From Akkermansiaceae bacterium (GTDB lineage Bacteria > Verrucomicrobiota > Verrucomicrobiia > Verrucomicrobiales > Akkermansiaceae): a DNA stretch of 64,000 nucleotides. Both the position numbers and the translations under genes were made by a program. Below, piece after piece: positions 1 to 8,364 of this stretch (the first letter of the stretch is position 1; the number at the start of each line of letters is the position of its first letter). Where the stretch lies: assembly GCA_021733795.1 (NCBI GenBank), contig JAIPKB010000001.1, positions 22,052 to 86,051 on the forward strand, written 5' to 3'. Below the pieces are notes generated by a model that ran no database searches, was not told where the DNA came from, and saw only the letters and a list, made by a program, of their open reading frames with translations.

Positions 1-195
1 CTTACGGATTACGTGAACCGTTGCCGGATCGACTGGGCCAAGCGCGAGTTGTTGCGGCCTGAGGTGCGGATTTCCGAGATTGCCTTCCATGTGGGCTATC
101 AGTCGCTCTCGCAGTTCAACCGGAGCTTTGCCCGGATTGCCGGGGTGTCTCCGTCGAAATTCCGCCGCAGCCGGATCAAGCAAGCGGCCTCCTAG
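1..195 (+). CDS. AraC-family transcriptional regulator, C-terminal end (partial)
   Basis: The frame is open from the first base of the window, so the gene starts upstream. The roughly 64 visible residues form the second helix-turn-helix of an AraC/XylS DNA-binding domain: the stretch 'ISEIAFHVGYQSLSQFNRSF' followed by 'GVSPSKFRR' is the family signature. The regulator would bind promoter DNA. The ligand-binding N-terminal domain lies outside the window, so the effector cannot be guessed. The stop is about 70 bases before the kinase gene on the same strand. The track's start at base 13 is an internal GTG and is not the true start. Confidence 0.85.
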   Translation, partial: LTDYVNRCRIDWAKRELLRPEVRISEIAFHVGYQSLSQFNRSFARIAGVSPSKFRRSRIKQAAS

Positions 196-270
196 GTTGG
201 ATATTTCTGGCGTTGGATGCATTTCGCGGTTGCCAGAGTCCCCGGCACCCGCTAGACCCGGTGCTTGCCA

Positions 271-2949
271 ATGGAAGATCGCTACGAAATCCGCGAGAAA
301 ATCGGTCAGGGTGGCATGGGCTCGGTTTACCGGGCGTTTGACGCCCGCATGAACCGAGAGGTGGCGATTAAGCGCATCCGGCCGGAAGGTGGTGATGCCG
401 GCCTTGGGGAGTCCGCCGCCCAGATTGTGCAGGAGGCGGGCGCGCTGGCCTCGTTGCAGCACCCTAACATTGTCACGGTTTACGACGTGGGAACCGATGA
501 GGAAGGGCCCTACGTGGTCATGGAATTCATCAACGGCCACACCGTGGACGAACTCATCGAGCGGGCTCCGCTCACGTGGCCGGATTTCCGGCAACTGGCG
601 ATCCAGACCCAGGAAGCGCTGATTGCCGCCCAGGAGCGCAACCTCATCCACCGCGATTTGAAGCCGAGCAATCTCATGCTCACCTGGCTGCCCTCCGGCA
701 AGTTTCAGATCAAAGTGGTGGATTTCGGCCTCGCCAAACTGGTGGAGAGCACCACCTTGGGTAACCTGGAGCAGGCGGATTCGGTCTTCGGTTCGATCTT
801 TTTCATGAGTCCGGAGCAGTTTGAACGGGCCACCCTGGATGCCCGTGCGGACATGTATTCGATCGGTTGCGTATACTACCACGCCCTTACCCAGACCTAT
901 CCATTCAATGGCGGGACCGGAATGGAGGTGATGACCGCCCATCTCCAGCATCAGGTCACTCATTTGCAGGAATCGCGGCCGGATCTCCCGGGCTGGGTTT
1001 GCGACTGGGTCATGTGGCACATCAACCGCCAGCCGGCGGACCGCCCCGCAGGTGCCCGCGAGGCCCTGAGAATCTTCTTCAGCAACGATAGCCAACCTCA
1101 GCAACCCCAATCCAATTCGCCACCTGCGACCCAAGCCATGAGCACCGGACCCGCCACTCCCGCCACTGACCCACCCAAACGTCCGCGCCTGATCATTCCC
1201 GGCGCCGCGCCTCCGCCGGCCGCTCCAGCGCCGGAACCCGTTCCGGCTCCGCCTCCGGCCGCTCCGCCCACCGGGATTCCGGAGCCTCCCCGCACCCAAA
1301 CCGCGCCCCAGCCTCTCTTGCCGCCCGAAGGCTCGCTGCCCAGTGTGCATGCATCACCGGAGCCAACGCCCGCTCCCGCCCCACCTCCACCAGCTCCCCC
1401 CGTGGCCGCTCCCGTGGTGCCCGCGCCCCCGCCTCCGCCCGCGCCGCCCGCGCCGCCCGCGCCGCCCGCGCCGGCAGCCGCCTTGTTGCAACCGAGACCC
1501 ACGCAAGCGCCCGCCTCCCCGCTGGCGCTTGGGCCCAGACCGGTTGGCACGCCAGCAGCCGCTCCCATTGGCGGAGCTCCGCATTCGGCACTCAGGCAAA
1601 CTCCGGGCGCCCAACCGGGCGGCTACCAGGCCCAGGGGGGCATGCCGATCACCATGCCCAAACCCGGTCTCAGCAACGGGGCCAAGGTGGCCATGGCGGT
1701 GGTGCTCGGTCTGCTGGTGGTGCTCGCCCTCATCTTCGTACTCGGCAAGAGTGGCTCCAACAAGCAAAACGAGATGTATAACAAACTCGTCGCCCTCGCC
1801 GCCAAGGACGATGCCAAGGAGGTCCCCGTCAGCAAGGCCGAGCTGGAGGTGCTGCTCAATGCCGCCGTGGATGTGGGCTCCAACAAACAACGCGGGACCG
1901 TTTACAAGGCGCTGTGGCTCGCCAAGTCCAGCGACGGCACCAATGTCGATGCCACCATCGCCGAATTCGCCACCAAGCGGCCGATGGCCGACGACATCCG
2001 CGAGGTGCTCATCCGCGACGTGCTCCGCAAGCGCAAGAATCCCAGTGTGGTGCCTGTGCTGATGGAGTTCTGCAAGTCCACCGGCGACACCCGCGCTGCG
2101 ATCGCCGCGATCCAGGCCTGCCGGTTCATGGCCACCGACAAGGAATTCCCCCAATACGTCGATATCATCCAATACAACTCCAACGCCAGCATCCGCCAGG
2201 CCGCCGAGGAAAATATCGGGGAAATCCTCAAGAAAGCGCCCAACCACGAGGAACTCGGCGGGAAAATCATCTCCGCCCAGACCAACGCCGTCAGCGATGA
2301 GGTGAGGTACTCCCTGACCCGCCTGTTAGGTCCCACCGGCGGAGCCAAGGCGGCTGAGGTGGTCAAGAAATCCCTCGCCTCCGAGGACAAGAAGGAACAA
2401 CTCGCCGCGGCCGTGGGCCTCAGCCTCTGGGCCGACGACTCGATGTTCGAAACCCTCATGGATCATCTGAAAAGCTTGGAGGATGAACAACTCCGCGCCC
2501 GCACCTTCGACGCCGCCTATCGTTTCCTCACCCTGCCAGACCGCAAACGCGATGCCGATACCAGCGAGGATTTCTGGAAAATGCTCGCCCGCAGTGCCAG
2601 GAACAAGGAAGAGCAAATGAAGATCATCCGCGGCCTCGCCATCAACGAAACCGATGATTGGGCGGTCGTCGTCGTCGAGTATTTCGTGGATGAGGGGAAA
2701 AACGACGACGTGATCGACCTTGCCGAAAAAGCGCTCGACCGGATGCGTTCCCGCGCCGAGGAAATGAACGGCGACGACGAAAAAGACGCGGATACGGATG
2801 AAGAAAAAGACGCGGACGCGGGTAAGGATACCGACGCCGACGCCGATGCCGATGCCGCTGCCGATGCCGACAAGGACACCGACGCGGATGCCGACGCGGA
2901 TGCCGACGCCGAAGCGGACGCCGAAGCGGACGCCACCGAGGAGGAGTAG
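271..2949 (+). CDS. Membrane-anchored Ser/Thr protein kinase with Pro-rich linker, HEAT-like sensor region and Asp-Ala tail
   Basis: I chose the ATG at 271 (892 residues); the track begins at a TTG two codons earlier. The Hanks-type kinase domain occupies about residues 5-270: glycine loop GQGGMGSVY, Lys34 in VAIKRI, catalytic loop HRDLKPSN and DFGLAK, so it should be active. About 190 residues of Pro/Ala-rich linker follow. A single membrane helix lies near residue 470 (AMAVVLGLLVVLALIFVLG). The region after it is alpha-helical and HEAT-like, and the protein ends in a long Asp/Ala/Glu tail. The kinase should face the cytoplasm with the C-terminal half outside. Substrate and signal are unknown. 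No phosphatase or FHA partner is visible nearby. Confidence 0.88.
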   Translation: MEDRYEIREKIGQGGMGSVYRAFDARMNREVAIKRIRPEGGDAGLGESAAQIVQEAGALASLQHPNIVTVYDVGTDEEGPYVVMEFINGHTVDELIERAPLTWPDFRQLAIQTQEALIAAQERNLIHRDLKPSNLMLTWLPSGKFQIKVVDFGLAKLVESTTLGNLEQADSVFGSIFFMSPEQFERATLDARADMYSIGCVYYHALTQTYPFNGGTGMEVMTAHLQHQVTHLQESRPDLPGWVCDWVMWHINRQPADRPAGAREALRIFFSNDSQPQQPQSNSPPATQAMSTGPATPATDPPKRPRLIIPGAAPPPAAPAPEPVPAPPPAAPPTGIPEPPRTQTAPQPLLPPEGSLPSVHASPEPTPAPAPPPPAPPVAAPVVPAPPPPPAPPAPPAPPAPAAALLQPRPTQAPASPLALGPRPVGTPAAAPIGGAPHSALRQTPGAQPGGYQAQGGMPITMPKPGLSNGAKVAMAVVLGLLVVLALIFVLGKSGSNKQNEMYNKLVALAAKDDAKEVPVSKAELEVLLNAAVDVGSNKQRGTVYKALWLAKSSDGTNVDATIAEFATKRPMADDIREVLIRDVLRKRKNPSVVPVLMEFCKSTGDTRAAIAAIQACRFMATDKEFPQYVDIIQYNSNASIRQAAEENIGEILKKAPNHEELGGKIISAQTNAVSDEVRYSLTRLLGPTGGAKAAEVVKKSLASEDKKEQLAAAVGLSLWADDSMFETLMDHLKSLEDEQLRARTFDAAYRFLTLPDRKRDADTSEDFWKMLARSARNKEEQMKIIRGLAINETDDWAVVVVEYFVDEGKNDDVIDLAEKALDRMRSRAEEMNGDDEKDADTDEEKDADAGKDTDADADADAAADADKDTDADADADADAEADAEADATEEE
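2831..2946 (+). repeat. In-gene hexanucleotide-type repeat (GAYGCN)n encoding Asp-Ala tail
   Basis: The 3' end of the kinase gene is a run of Asp-Ala and Glu-Ala codons, with units such as 'gacgcggatgcc' repeated in slightly varied form. The encoded tail is strongly acidic and could bind divalent cations or simply act as a spacer. Unit variation suggests old expansion, not a perfect slippage tract. All unit changes are multiples of three, so copy-number change would alter length but not frame. Confidence 0.7.
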
Positions 2950-3008
2950 GCTGGGCGACGTGGCGACAGGTCCGGCGGACAACGGGCGCGGATTTCCAAC
3001 TGTGGCTG

Positions 3009-3051
3009 GCGCGGCTCGCGCCATGCCGTCTTGGGGGTGTCTCGCCCCCAA
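3009..3051. terminator. Two small hairpins downstream of the kinase gene, possible terminator
   Basis: Two perfect short hairpins sit about 60-100 bases after the kinase stop: GGCGCG-gct-CGCGCC, then TTGGGGG-tgtctcg-CCCCCAA at 3031-3051. No clear U-run follows, so intrinsic termination is only possible. They may equally be part of the repeat-rich intergenic DNA here. Confidence 0.35.
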
Positions 3052-3160
3052 AAGCTTGGTGAAACTGCCTATGCATGTTCGATCATTCGATCCAGTGGCA
3101 CGCTGGAGTCCTTGAAACCGGAAGGTCTTTGCGAATGAGTCAAGTTTTGAGCGCCCAATT

Positions 3161-3283
3161 GATTGCCGATTGACGATTGATGATTTTTGATTTGGAGCTT
3201 GCCTGGCGCGAACGCTCGTTTCCAAGCTCACTTCAAAAATCAACAATCAACAATCAAAAATCAACAATCGTTAATCATCAATC
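3161..3283. repeat. AT-rich inverted repeat built of 'aatcaaca/tgttgatt'-like units
   Basis: The left arm (about 3161-3201) reads 'gattgacgattgatgatt' and ends in 'ggagcttg'. The right arm (about 3223-3283) begins 'caagctcactt' and continues with several 'caacaatcaa' units. The arms are complementary around a GC-rich centre, so the block can fold into a long imperfect stem. Its composition is far more AT-rich than the flanking genes. Confidence 0.75.
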
Positions 3284-3543
3284 CTCTTCGTATTCTGCTT
3301 GGTCTGAGGCCTGCCTCGCTAGACATCAATGCCCCCTCTTTCACCAAACAGGCTGGAACCCCGTTTTCCAAGACAGGCTGCAAGCCTATCCTGCTCCGCG
3401 ATTCCCTCTGCGATCTCCGCATCTTTGCGTTTCGCTACGATCCAAACCTGCTGAAACACCGGTTGCCCTACCGTTCCGGGAATCGCTTTTCCCGTGGTTT
3501 GCGCTTGCCGGGGTGGGCTGGTGGCGGCAGGGTGGCGGGCGTC

Positions 3544-3651
3544 ATGACCCGCCAAAGCATCGAACTGGCCATCTACGTTTTCCTCGTTTCCCTGGTTTGC
3601 ACCTTCACCTGGGCATTCTACCAGCTCATGGTGCTGGTGGGATGGTGGTGA
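3544..3651 (+). CDS. Possible 35-residue single-pass membrane peptide
   Basis: The 3' end of a longer repeat-derived ORF contains an ATG at 3544 that opens a 35-residue protein. It has a short polar start (MTRQSIE) followed by one long hydrophobic, aromatic helix ending in '...LVGWW'. 'ggcagggtgg' lies just upstream and could serve as a weak ribosome-binding site. Many small Verrucomicrobial membrane peptides look like this, but I recognise no family. The gene is convergent with the exonuclease. It may be a chance ORF. Confidence 0.4.
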   Translation: MTRQSIELAIYVFLVSLVCTFTWAFYQLMVLVGWW

Positions 3652-3663
3652 TGCGCGCCGGGC

Positions 3664-4230
3664 TCAGGTCCAGTCCACATCCACCTGGACAACGCGCTGG
3701 TTGCGGTCCATGTATTTCAAGTGCCCGTGTTGCAGGGCGTATTCGTGCACGCATTTGGTGACCTTCACATCGTAGGAACAGTATTCGGCGATCCGCCGGA
3801 GGGGGGCGAACTCCCCGGTTTTCCTGTGCTCCTGCCACCACCGCAGCGCATCCAGACCGTCGGCGGTCTTGCCGGTGCCGAGGGTGGCGGAGGCCACCGA
3901 GTCGAGCTTGAGCCGGAAGCCGATCCGTTGTTCGAGGTCCGCCATCATGTCGAGATTGCGGGTTTGTTCCTCGAGGGTGGCGATCAGGTAGGACTGGAGG
4001 ACCGGGTAGTCGAATTGGAGGTGATTCCAGCCGATCACCAGATCCGCCCGCATCAGTTCCTCGCCGAGCAGGTGCATCTCGGACTCCGGATAAATTTCGT
4101 AGCTGCCGCGGGCGGTGCTGTAGGTCACGGCCACCGAGACCCCCATCTTGTGTTTATTGGCGGCACCCCCCACTGCGCTGAAACTGCGTTGGGTTTCGAG
4201 ATCGAAATAGACGATGTTTTTGTCGGCCAC
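3664..4230 (-). CDS. DEDD-type 3'-5' exonuclease / RNase H-like fold protein
   Basis: 188 residues. The N-terminal 'VYFDLET' supplies the DxE of exonuclease motif I. 'GWNHLQFDYPVL' is motif II with its Asp, and 'YCSYDVKVT' near residue 160 is motif III of the YxxxD type. This matches DnaQ-like domains found alone or fused to helicases (YprB-like). The expected role is metal-dependent trimming of DNA or RNA 3' ends; the true substrate is not visible. It is encoded opposite to the upstream kinase and in the same direction as panD, about 230 bases away, so an operon is possible but not tight. Confidence 0.75.
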   Translation of the reverse strand: MADKNIVYFDLETQRSFSAVGGAANKHKMGVSVAVTYSTARGSYEIYPESEMHLLGEELMRADLVIGWNHLQFDYPVLQSYLIATLEEQTRNLDMMADLEQRIGFRLKLDSVASATLGTGKTADGLDALRWWQEHRKTGEFAPLRRIAEYCSYDVKVTKCVHEYALQHGHLKYMDRNQRVVQVDVDWT

Positions 4231-4463
4231 GGACCGAGCCTAGGGGGTCCGGGTTCCGGCGTCAACCGCAGGGAACTTCACCGCAGGGAGTTTCAGCAAT
4301 CCGGATGGGGTCGGTCGGGTGTCGCCGGGGCTTGAGCGCCCAATCCCGTCGGTTCAACCCGAATAACAATCACTTAGGGTTGATCGGGTATCAGCAACCA
4401 CGGTTGCCCTGACAACCCGATTTTCTGTGAAGTTCAGAGCATTGGGCTTGAACGCCCTCCCTG
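4231..4463. other. Intergenic spacer between panD and exonuclease
   Basis: No gene seen. It contains the small hairpin 'caaccacggttg' near 4396 and the palindromic phrase 'gggcttgaacgccc' just downstream of panD. Either could slow transcription leaving panD, but neither is followed by a U-run. Confidence 0.35.
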
Positions 4464-4811
4464 CTAGCGGGTGGCGCGGATAATCCGGTTCTGCTCGTCC
4501 AACAGGATTTTTCTGGCAAGCACCGGGGTTTGGGACAGGGCGAAGGCCATGATTGCCACGCGTTCACCCTTTTTGATCCGGTGGGCGGCACCGCCGTTGA
4601 TGACGATTTGGCCGCCGCCGGATGCGCCGGGTTGGACGTAGGTTTCCAGCCGGTTGCCGGAGGTGATGGAGGCCACCAGCACCTTCTCGCCCTCCCACAA
4701 TCCGGCCGCCTCCATCAGATCGACGGGGATTTCAATGCTGCCTTCATATTCCACATCGGCGTTGGTGATCATCGCCCGGTGGATTTTTGATTTGAGAACT
4801 TGGTGGAACAT
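4464..4811 (-). CDS. panD: Aspartate 1-decarboxylase precursor
   Basis: 115 residues, close to the usual 115-140. PanD converts L-aspartate to beta-alanine for pantothenate and CoA synthesis in the cytoplasm. The family pattern is complete: 'KSKIHRA' at residues 7-13, the self-cleavage pair Gly24-Ser25 in 'YEGSIEI' (Ser25 becomes the pyruvoyl group), and 'INGGAAHRIKKGERV' in the second half. No panB or panC is adjacent. The C-terminus is slightly shorter than in E. coli, as is common. Confidence 0.95.
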   Translation of the reverse strand: MFHQVLKSKIHRAMITNADVEYEGSIEIPVDLMEAAGLWEGEKVLVASITSGNRLETYVQPGASGGGQIVINGGAAHRIKKGERVAIMAFALSQTPVLARKILLDEQNRIIRATR

Positions 4812-4967
4812 GCCGGGGCAAGGAAATCCGGGAAGCGAGTTCCGTCAAGCCCCGAAATCATGAGAAAGTGCTTCCGGTGGCAAACCCGCCAGCATCAATC
4901 ACCACTCGAAGCAGGATGTTGGATTGCGGAACGAGCGCGTTCATTCTGAACGCTGGTGTCGCCGGTG

Positions 4968-6149
4968 TCACTGCAACCCGGGTCTGGCGACCTCGCCGCG
5001 CAACTGGGCCTCGCCGCGGTCCTTCTCGTAAACGCCGTAGAAGTTCGACGCGGAGTCGAGCCAGACCGTGATGCGGTGCAACTCCTCCGGGCTCAGTTTC
5101 ACATCATAATGGCCATTTTCAAGGATTTGATAGAGTGTGGCCGCCCTGGCTCTCGGGGAATCCGACTTCCGGCGTAACCCGCTTCACCGGGGCCATGGCA
5201 TCATCGTCAGGGATCCGGGGATCAAACATGATGATTGAGCCATACGCCTGGCCATGATGAGGCGCCGCCGTTTCGATGATCTTCTGGGATCCCGGGACCG
5301 CACGCAGATCCATCTCCATGTCGGCGCGTTTCCCTTTCACTGAAAAATTGCCATGCATCGCACGGGAATCCCGCCCGTTGGGCAATGGGCAGGGATCGAA
5401 GTCGTTGAAGGTCCCGTCGGTCAGTTGGCGCAGATGCACACCCTTGGTCGTGGCCGGGTCGAGCGCAACCTAGAAGTTGTGGTAACAACGCCCCCGCTCC
5501 CAGTGCCCGTTGTGGGCATGATCGAGGTGGTCGATATGCCCGCCGTTGCCGGTGCACTCGACCCACGCGAAGAAAACCGATTTTCCGTCCCACGATAACT
5601 CCGGCGACAGGAAGCTACCGCCCATCAGTGGCTTGCACGCGAGTCTCCCGCTCTCGACCACCGCATGCTCCAGCAGGTCGGAAAGCTGCGGACTCTCGCC
5701 AAACGGGTCGCTCAGCACGAACAACCCGCCACCCGGAACCGCGTTGGTTCCGTAGAATTGGTCACACATGTGGTTGAACGTCGAGCGGTGACGCTTGATG
5801 AACAGGATCTTGTCGTAATCCAGCAGCGGGTTGGAAAACGCAATCCGCCGGCGCAACTCGCAGACTTGGGAAAACAATCCGCACCGCGCCTCCTGGTCAG
5901 CGACCTCCGTCGCCGAGGCGCGGTTTTCGAACTCCACCAACTGCTTGGCCAAATCCCCCATCGCCGGCGCACCCGGCAGGGTCTCGATGTCCTTGAGCAG
6001 TGCGCCGGTTCGGCGCAGGACGATGTCGAGCGGATCGCGGTCCGACTTCGCGATCAACGATGCCGGATGGAAAGTCTCGTCCGGAAACTGGTTGACCTTG
6101 GCGGCGCTCTTGAGGTCTTCCGCAAGGGTGTTGTTAGTGCGATGCCGCC
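4968..6149 (-). pseudogene. Remnant of HzsA-related (hydrazine synthase alpha-like) secreted protein
   Basis: Read right to left, several frames carry ordered pieces of one protein. First comes 'LLDYDKILFIKRH...FNHMCDQFYG...GGGLFVL' and 'GSFLSPELSWDGKSVFFAW'. Then, in another frame, 'LRQLTDGTFNDFDPCPLPNG', joined directly to 'RAMHGNF' and 'TAAPHHGQAYGS'. Finally a third frame has 'LSPEELHRITVWLDS...GVYE' and a stop at 4968. In intact relatives long stretches separate these blocks, so at least two internal deletions plus frameshifts are implied. The 5' end is replaced by the GH106-like remnant. Track ORFs 5119-5439 and 5470-6219 are pieces of it; 5222-5593 is a shadow. The haem-binding role of true HzsA should not be assumed for this branch. 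Confidence 0.7.
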
Positions 6150-6916
6150 CGGTACGATTGTGTCCCGGTTCGAAGTCGCGCCATTGCCGCGGGTCACCCG
6201 ATAGGTGCCGGATTTCCACACTAACACCTCACGCCTGGTCTTGACCTCACAGTCGGGCAATTGCTGAGGCCAGGGTTCCACCAACACCAGTGCGTCACCC
6301 TCCCATGCCTCGAGGCGTTTCGCCCCGCCGTCCGGCAACCGCATCTCCACCAGCAGCTTCTTCCGCGTTTTCGGCGCCGGATCGGTTTCCGCCGATTCGT
6401 TGTTCCCCCGGATCACGGCCAGGCCGCGCGACAGTTCGCCGCGGACCAACGCGGTGACATCCATTCGCCGGGCCGCATCGCCGGGATCACCGTAGGCGGC
6501 GGAGACCACCTGCGGAATCGGTCTCACCGTCGCCACAGTCCGCGCATCCGCCACCGGGATGCCTTTGAGCAGACCGCCGTCAACCGGGTCGCCAGCCGAC
6601 GCCAGCCGGCCAATATATCCGGCGAAATGGGTGTCGGCCCCGGTCGGCGAAAGCTTGTCGCACTCCCACCCGGTTCCCTCAGGTGCGGCCGGACCATTGC
6701 GTCGGCCGGTATTCACATGGCCCCACCGTCCAGTTGCCCGCCGATGAAATGAAACCAGGTCTCGGGATGAACCTCCCGGGCCGGATCGGAAAATGCCGCA
6801 GCGTCCGCCGCGCCGAACGCCGGAGGAGCCGCGCCAGCCGCAGGTAGCGCGAAGACGAGAGCGAATGACAGCCGTGCGAAGGAGTTGCGGCGTGAGCGGG
6901 TGATCCGTGGGATCAT
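6150..6916 (-). pseudogene. Remnant of GH106-like (alpha-L-rhamnosidase-type) secreted glycosidase
   Basis: The 5' piece (6916-6713) has a signal peptide ('FARLSFALVFALPAAGAAPP') and the family-like start 'HPETWFHFIGG', then stops. A second frame picks up at once with 'WGHVNTGRRNG...GTGWECDKLS...HFAGYIGRL', which in intact relatives lies several hundred residues further on. A large internal deletion with frame loss therefore lies near 6730. The remnant breaks off near 6150 and runs into the HzsA-like remnant. Enzymatic activity is not expected. I recognise the family from memory of its motifs, without alignment. Confidence 0.6.
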
Positions 6917-7863
6917 GGATCCGATACGGAACCGATTGGCGGGTTCTCTCGGCCAGAAGCCATTATGTTAGAAGAGGATTGCGGGACCGCGCCCGGTTGG
7001 GAGCACACGAATGCCGCGGTTTGGCAGGCGTGCCGCGCGATGTCTGCCAGCGGTTTCCCGGCCAGCAAACCGGTGACGAGTGCGGCGGTGAAGGAGTCAC
7101 CGGCTCCGACCGTATCGCACACCTTGGTTGGGATGCCGGGTTGGTCGATCATTTCATGGCGAGACAACAGCAGTGTGCCATTCGCGCCACGGGTCAGGGC
7201 GATCACGGCGAGGTCGTAGCGCTCCAGAAGGGCACGCAGCGAAGCCTCCACGCCAGCCATGGTTTGGATTTCACAAGCGGCGGTGACGGTGGGTAGCTCG
7301 TCGTCGCTGAGTTTGAGGATGCTGCACAGGTTAACCGACTCGCGGATCATCGTGTGATCGAAAAACGGTGGGCGCAGATTAACATCGAGCACCCGCGGCA
7401 CGCCGGCCTCGACCGCCACGGCCAGGGCTCGGCGGATGGTGCCGCGGGTCACGGCCTCGCGCTGGGCAAGGGTTCCGAAGTACAGCATGTTCGCCGTGGG
7501 AATGCTCGCGGCGAGTGAGTCCGACCATGCGATGTTGTCCCAGGCGGCACCCTTTGTGATGGCGAAGACCGGCTTGCCGGCGGAATCAAGGCTCACCGCC
7601 ACCGCCCCGGTCGGCAGGTTGGCAACATCCTGAAGCAAGGCGGTATCCACACCCAGTGAGGTTAGGATTTCCCGCGCTTGGCGGCCATAAGCATCCTGCC
7701 CGACCGCGCTGACGATGGAGACCCGCGCCCCCAGGGAGACCGCGTGGCAGGCGAAATTCGCCGGGGCACCGCCGAAACTCGGTCCAGCTGGGAATAGGTC
7801 CCACAGCACCTCGCCCAAACTGATCACCAGAGGTTGCGGATTGCTTGAGGGTTTCATGTTCAT
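6913..7863 (-). CDS. Fructokinase, PfkB carbohydrate kinase family
   Basis: 316 residues from the ATG at 7863. The track's longer ORF (to 8127) runs back into the neighbouring remnant. It starts 'ISLGEVLWDLFP' and continues 'FGGAPANFACHA', the N-terminal sugar-binding PfkB signature of fructokinases. 'DTVGAGDSFTAALVTG' is the C-terminal signature with the catalytic Asp and anion-hole Gly-Ala-Gly. It should phosphorylate fructose with ATP in the cytoplasm. The start overlaps the stop of the GH172-like remnant (ATGA), so translation was probably coupled. The position beside GH32 genes fits fructan catabolism. It is intact despite broken genes on either side. Confidence 0.88.
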   Translation of the reverse strand: MNMKPSSNPQPLVISLGEVLWDLFPAGPSFGGAPANFACHAVSLGARVSIVSAVGQDAYGRQAREILTSLGVDTALLQDVANLPTGAVAVSLDSAGKPVFAITKGAAWDNIAWSDSLAASIPTANMLYFGTLAQREAVTRGTIRRALAVAVEAGVPRVLDVNLRPPFFDHTMIRESVNLCSILKLSDDELPTVTAACEIQTMAGVEASLRALLERYDLAVIALTRGANGTLLLSRHEMIDQPGIPTKVCDTVGAGDSFTAALVTGLLAGKPLADIARHACQTAAFVCSQPGAVPQSSSNIMASGRENPPIGSVSDP

Positions 7864-8339
7864 GGTTTCTCTAACATCACACAGTCGGGGCCTGAGAAAT
7901 ACCTCGCGCCGGTTGAGGCGGCATTGGCGCCGGCGACCTCGGCGCACAGCTTGAACCTGCCGTCGAGTGGCGCGAACACCCCCAGCACGAATGGCTTGGC
8001 CGGCTGCACGGCGTCCGCGTGGCAGTCCAGCATGGCCATGAGCGGCCGGTCGTTGACCCGAAAACGCAGGATGCCGTCGAGGTTGCGCGTGCGGATGAAC
8101 TGGTTCTGGTCGCTGTTGGCGAACCAACCCGGTTGGTCCGGTGCAACCGTGCCGCGGTCGTAGCTGCTGGCCTGCCTGCAGGTGAATTCCGGCTGCGGCC
8201 AGCGCGCGACTGCGCCAAAATCCATCATCTCGACAAGCAGTGAATTCAGGGTGACGTCAGCGTGCAAATGCACGGTTGCGACGACTGCCGCTGAAAATGC
8301 GGCGGTCCCGACTCCTGGCATCGAAAACACGCCTGTCAT
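7860..8339 (-). pseudogene. Internally deleted GH172/DUF2961 protein, frame preserved
   Basis: 159 residues versus more than 500 expected. After a possible signal peptide it has the normal DUF2961 start ('LLVEM', 'ARWPQPEFTCRQASSYDR', 'GWFANSDQNQFIRT'), then jumps straight to what looks like the C-terminal beta domain ('LRFRVNDRPL', 'VQPAKPFVLGVF', 'GARYFSGPDCVMLEKP'). The middle, which holds the catalytic core of the family, is missing, yet the frame stays open. GH172 includes a difructose dianhydride I synthase/hydrolase, which fits a fructan locus. It could be translated as a small beta protein, but catalysis is very unlikely. The stop overlaps the fructokinase start. Confidence 0.65.
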
Positions 8340-8364
8340 CTTTGAAGGAATTGGGAGATTCCGG

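Larger units (their letters stand above)
2950..3543. other. Repeat-rich intergenic region
   Basis: About 590 bases without a convincing gene. It holds the two hairpins near 3010-3051, the ATC-AACA inverted repeat near 3161-3283, and low-complexity phrases ('ctctgcgatctccgcatc', 'gacaggctgcaagcctat') of the kind often found scattered between genes in Planctomycetes/Verrucomicrobia. The track ORFs here (3177-3761, 3187-3651) translate these repeats and look spurious, apart from the short C-terminal segment described next. Confidence 0.6.

Noticed and set aside
1098-1568. Gly/Ala-rich minus-strand ORF
   Set aside because: Antisense of the kinase's proline-rich linker; composition follows directly from CCN/GCN codons.
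4340-4440. tRNA-like appearance (ggttcaacccg)
   Set aside because: No matching acceptor, D or anticodon stems could be folded around the TTC-like motif.
4868-5071. 67-residue plus-strand ORF near panD
   Set aside because: The opposite strand encodes the conserved C-terminus of the HzsA-related remnant; the plus-strand peptide is Arg-rich noise.
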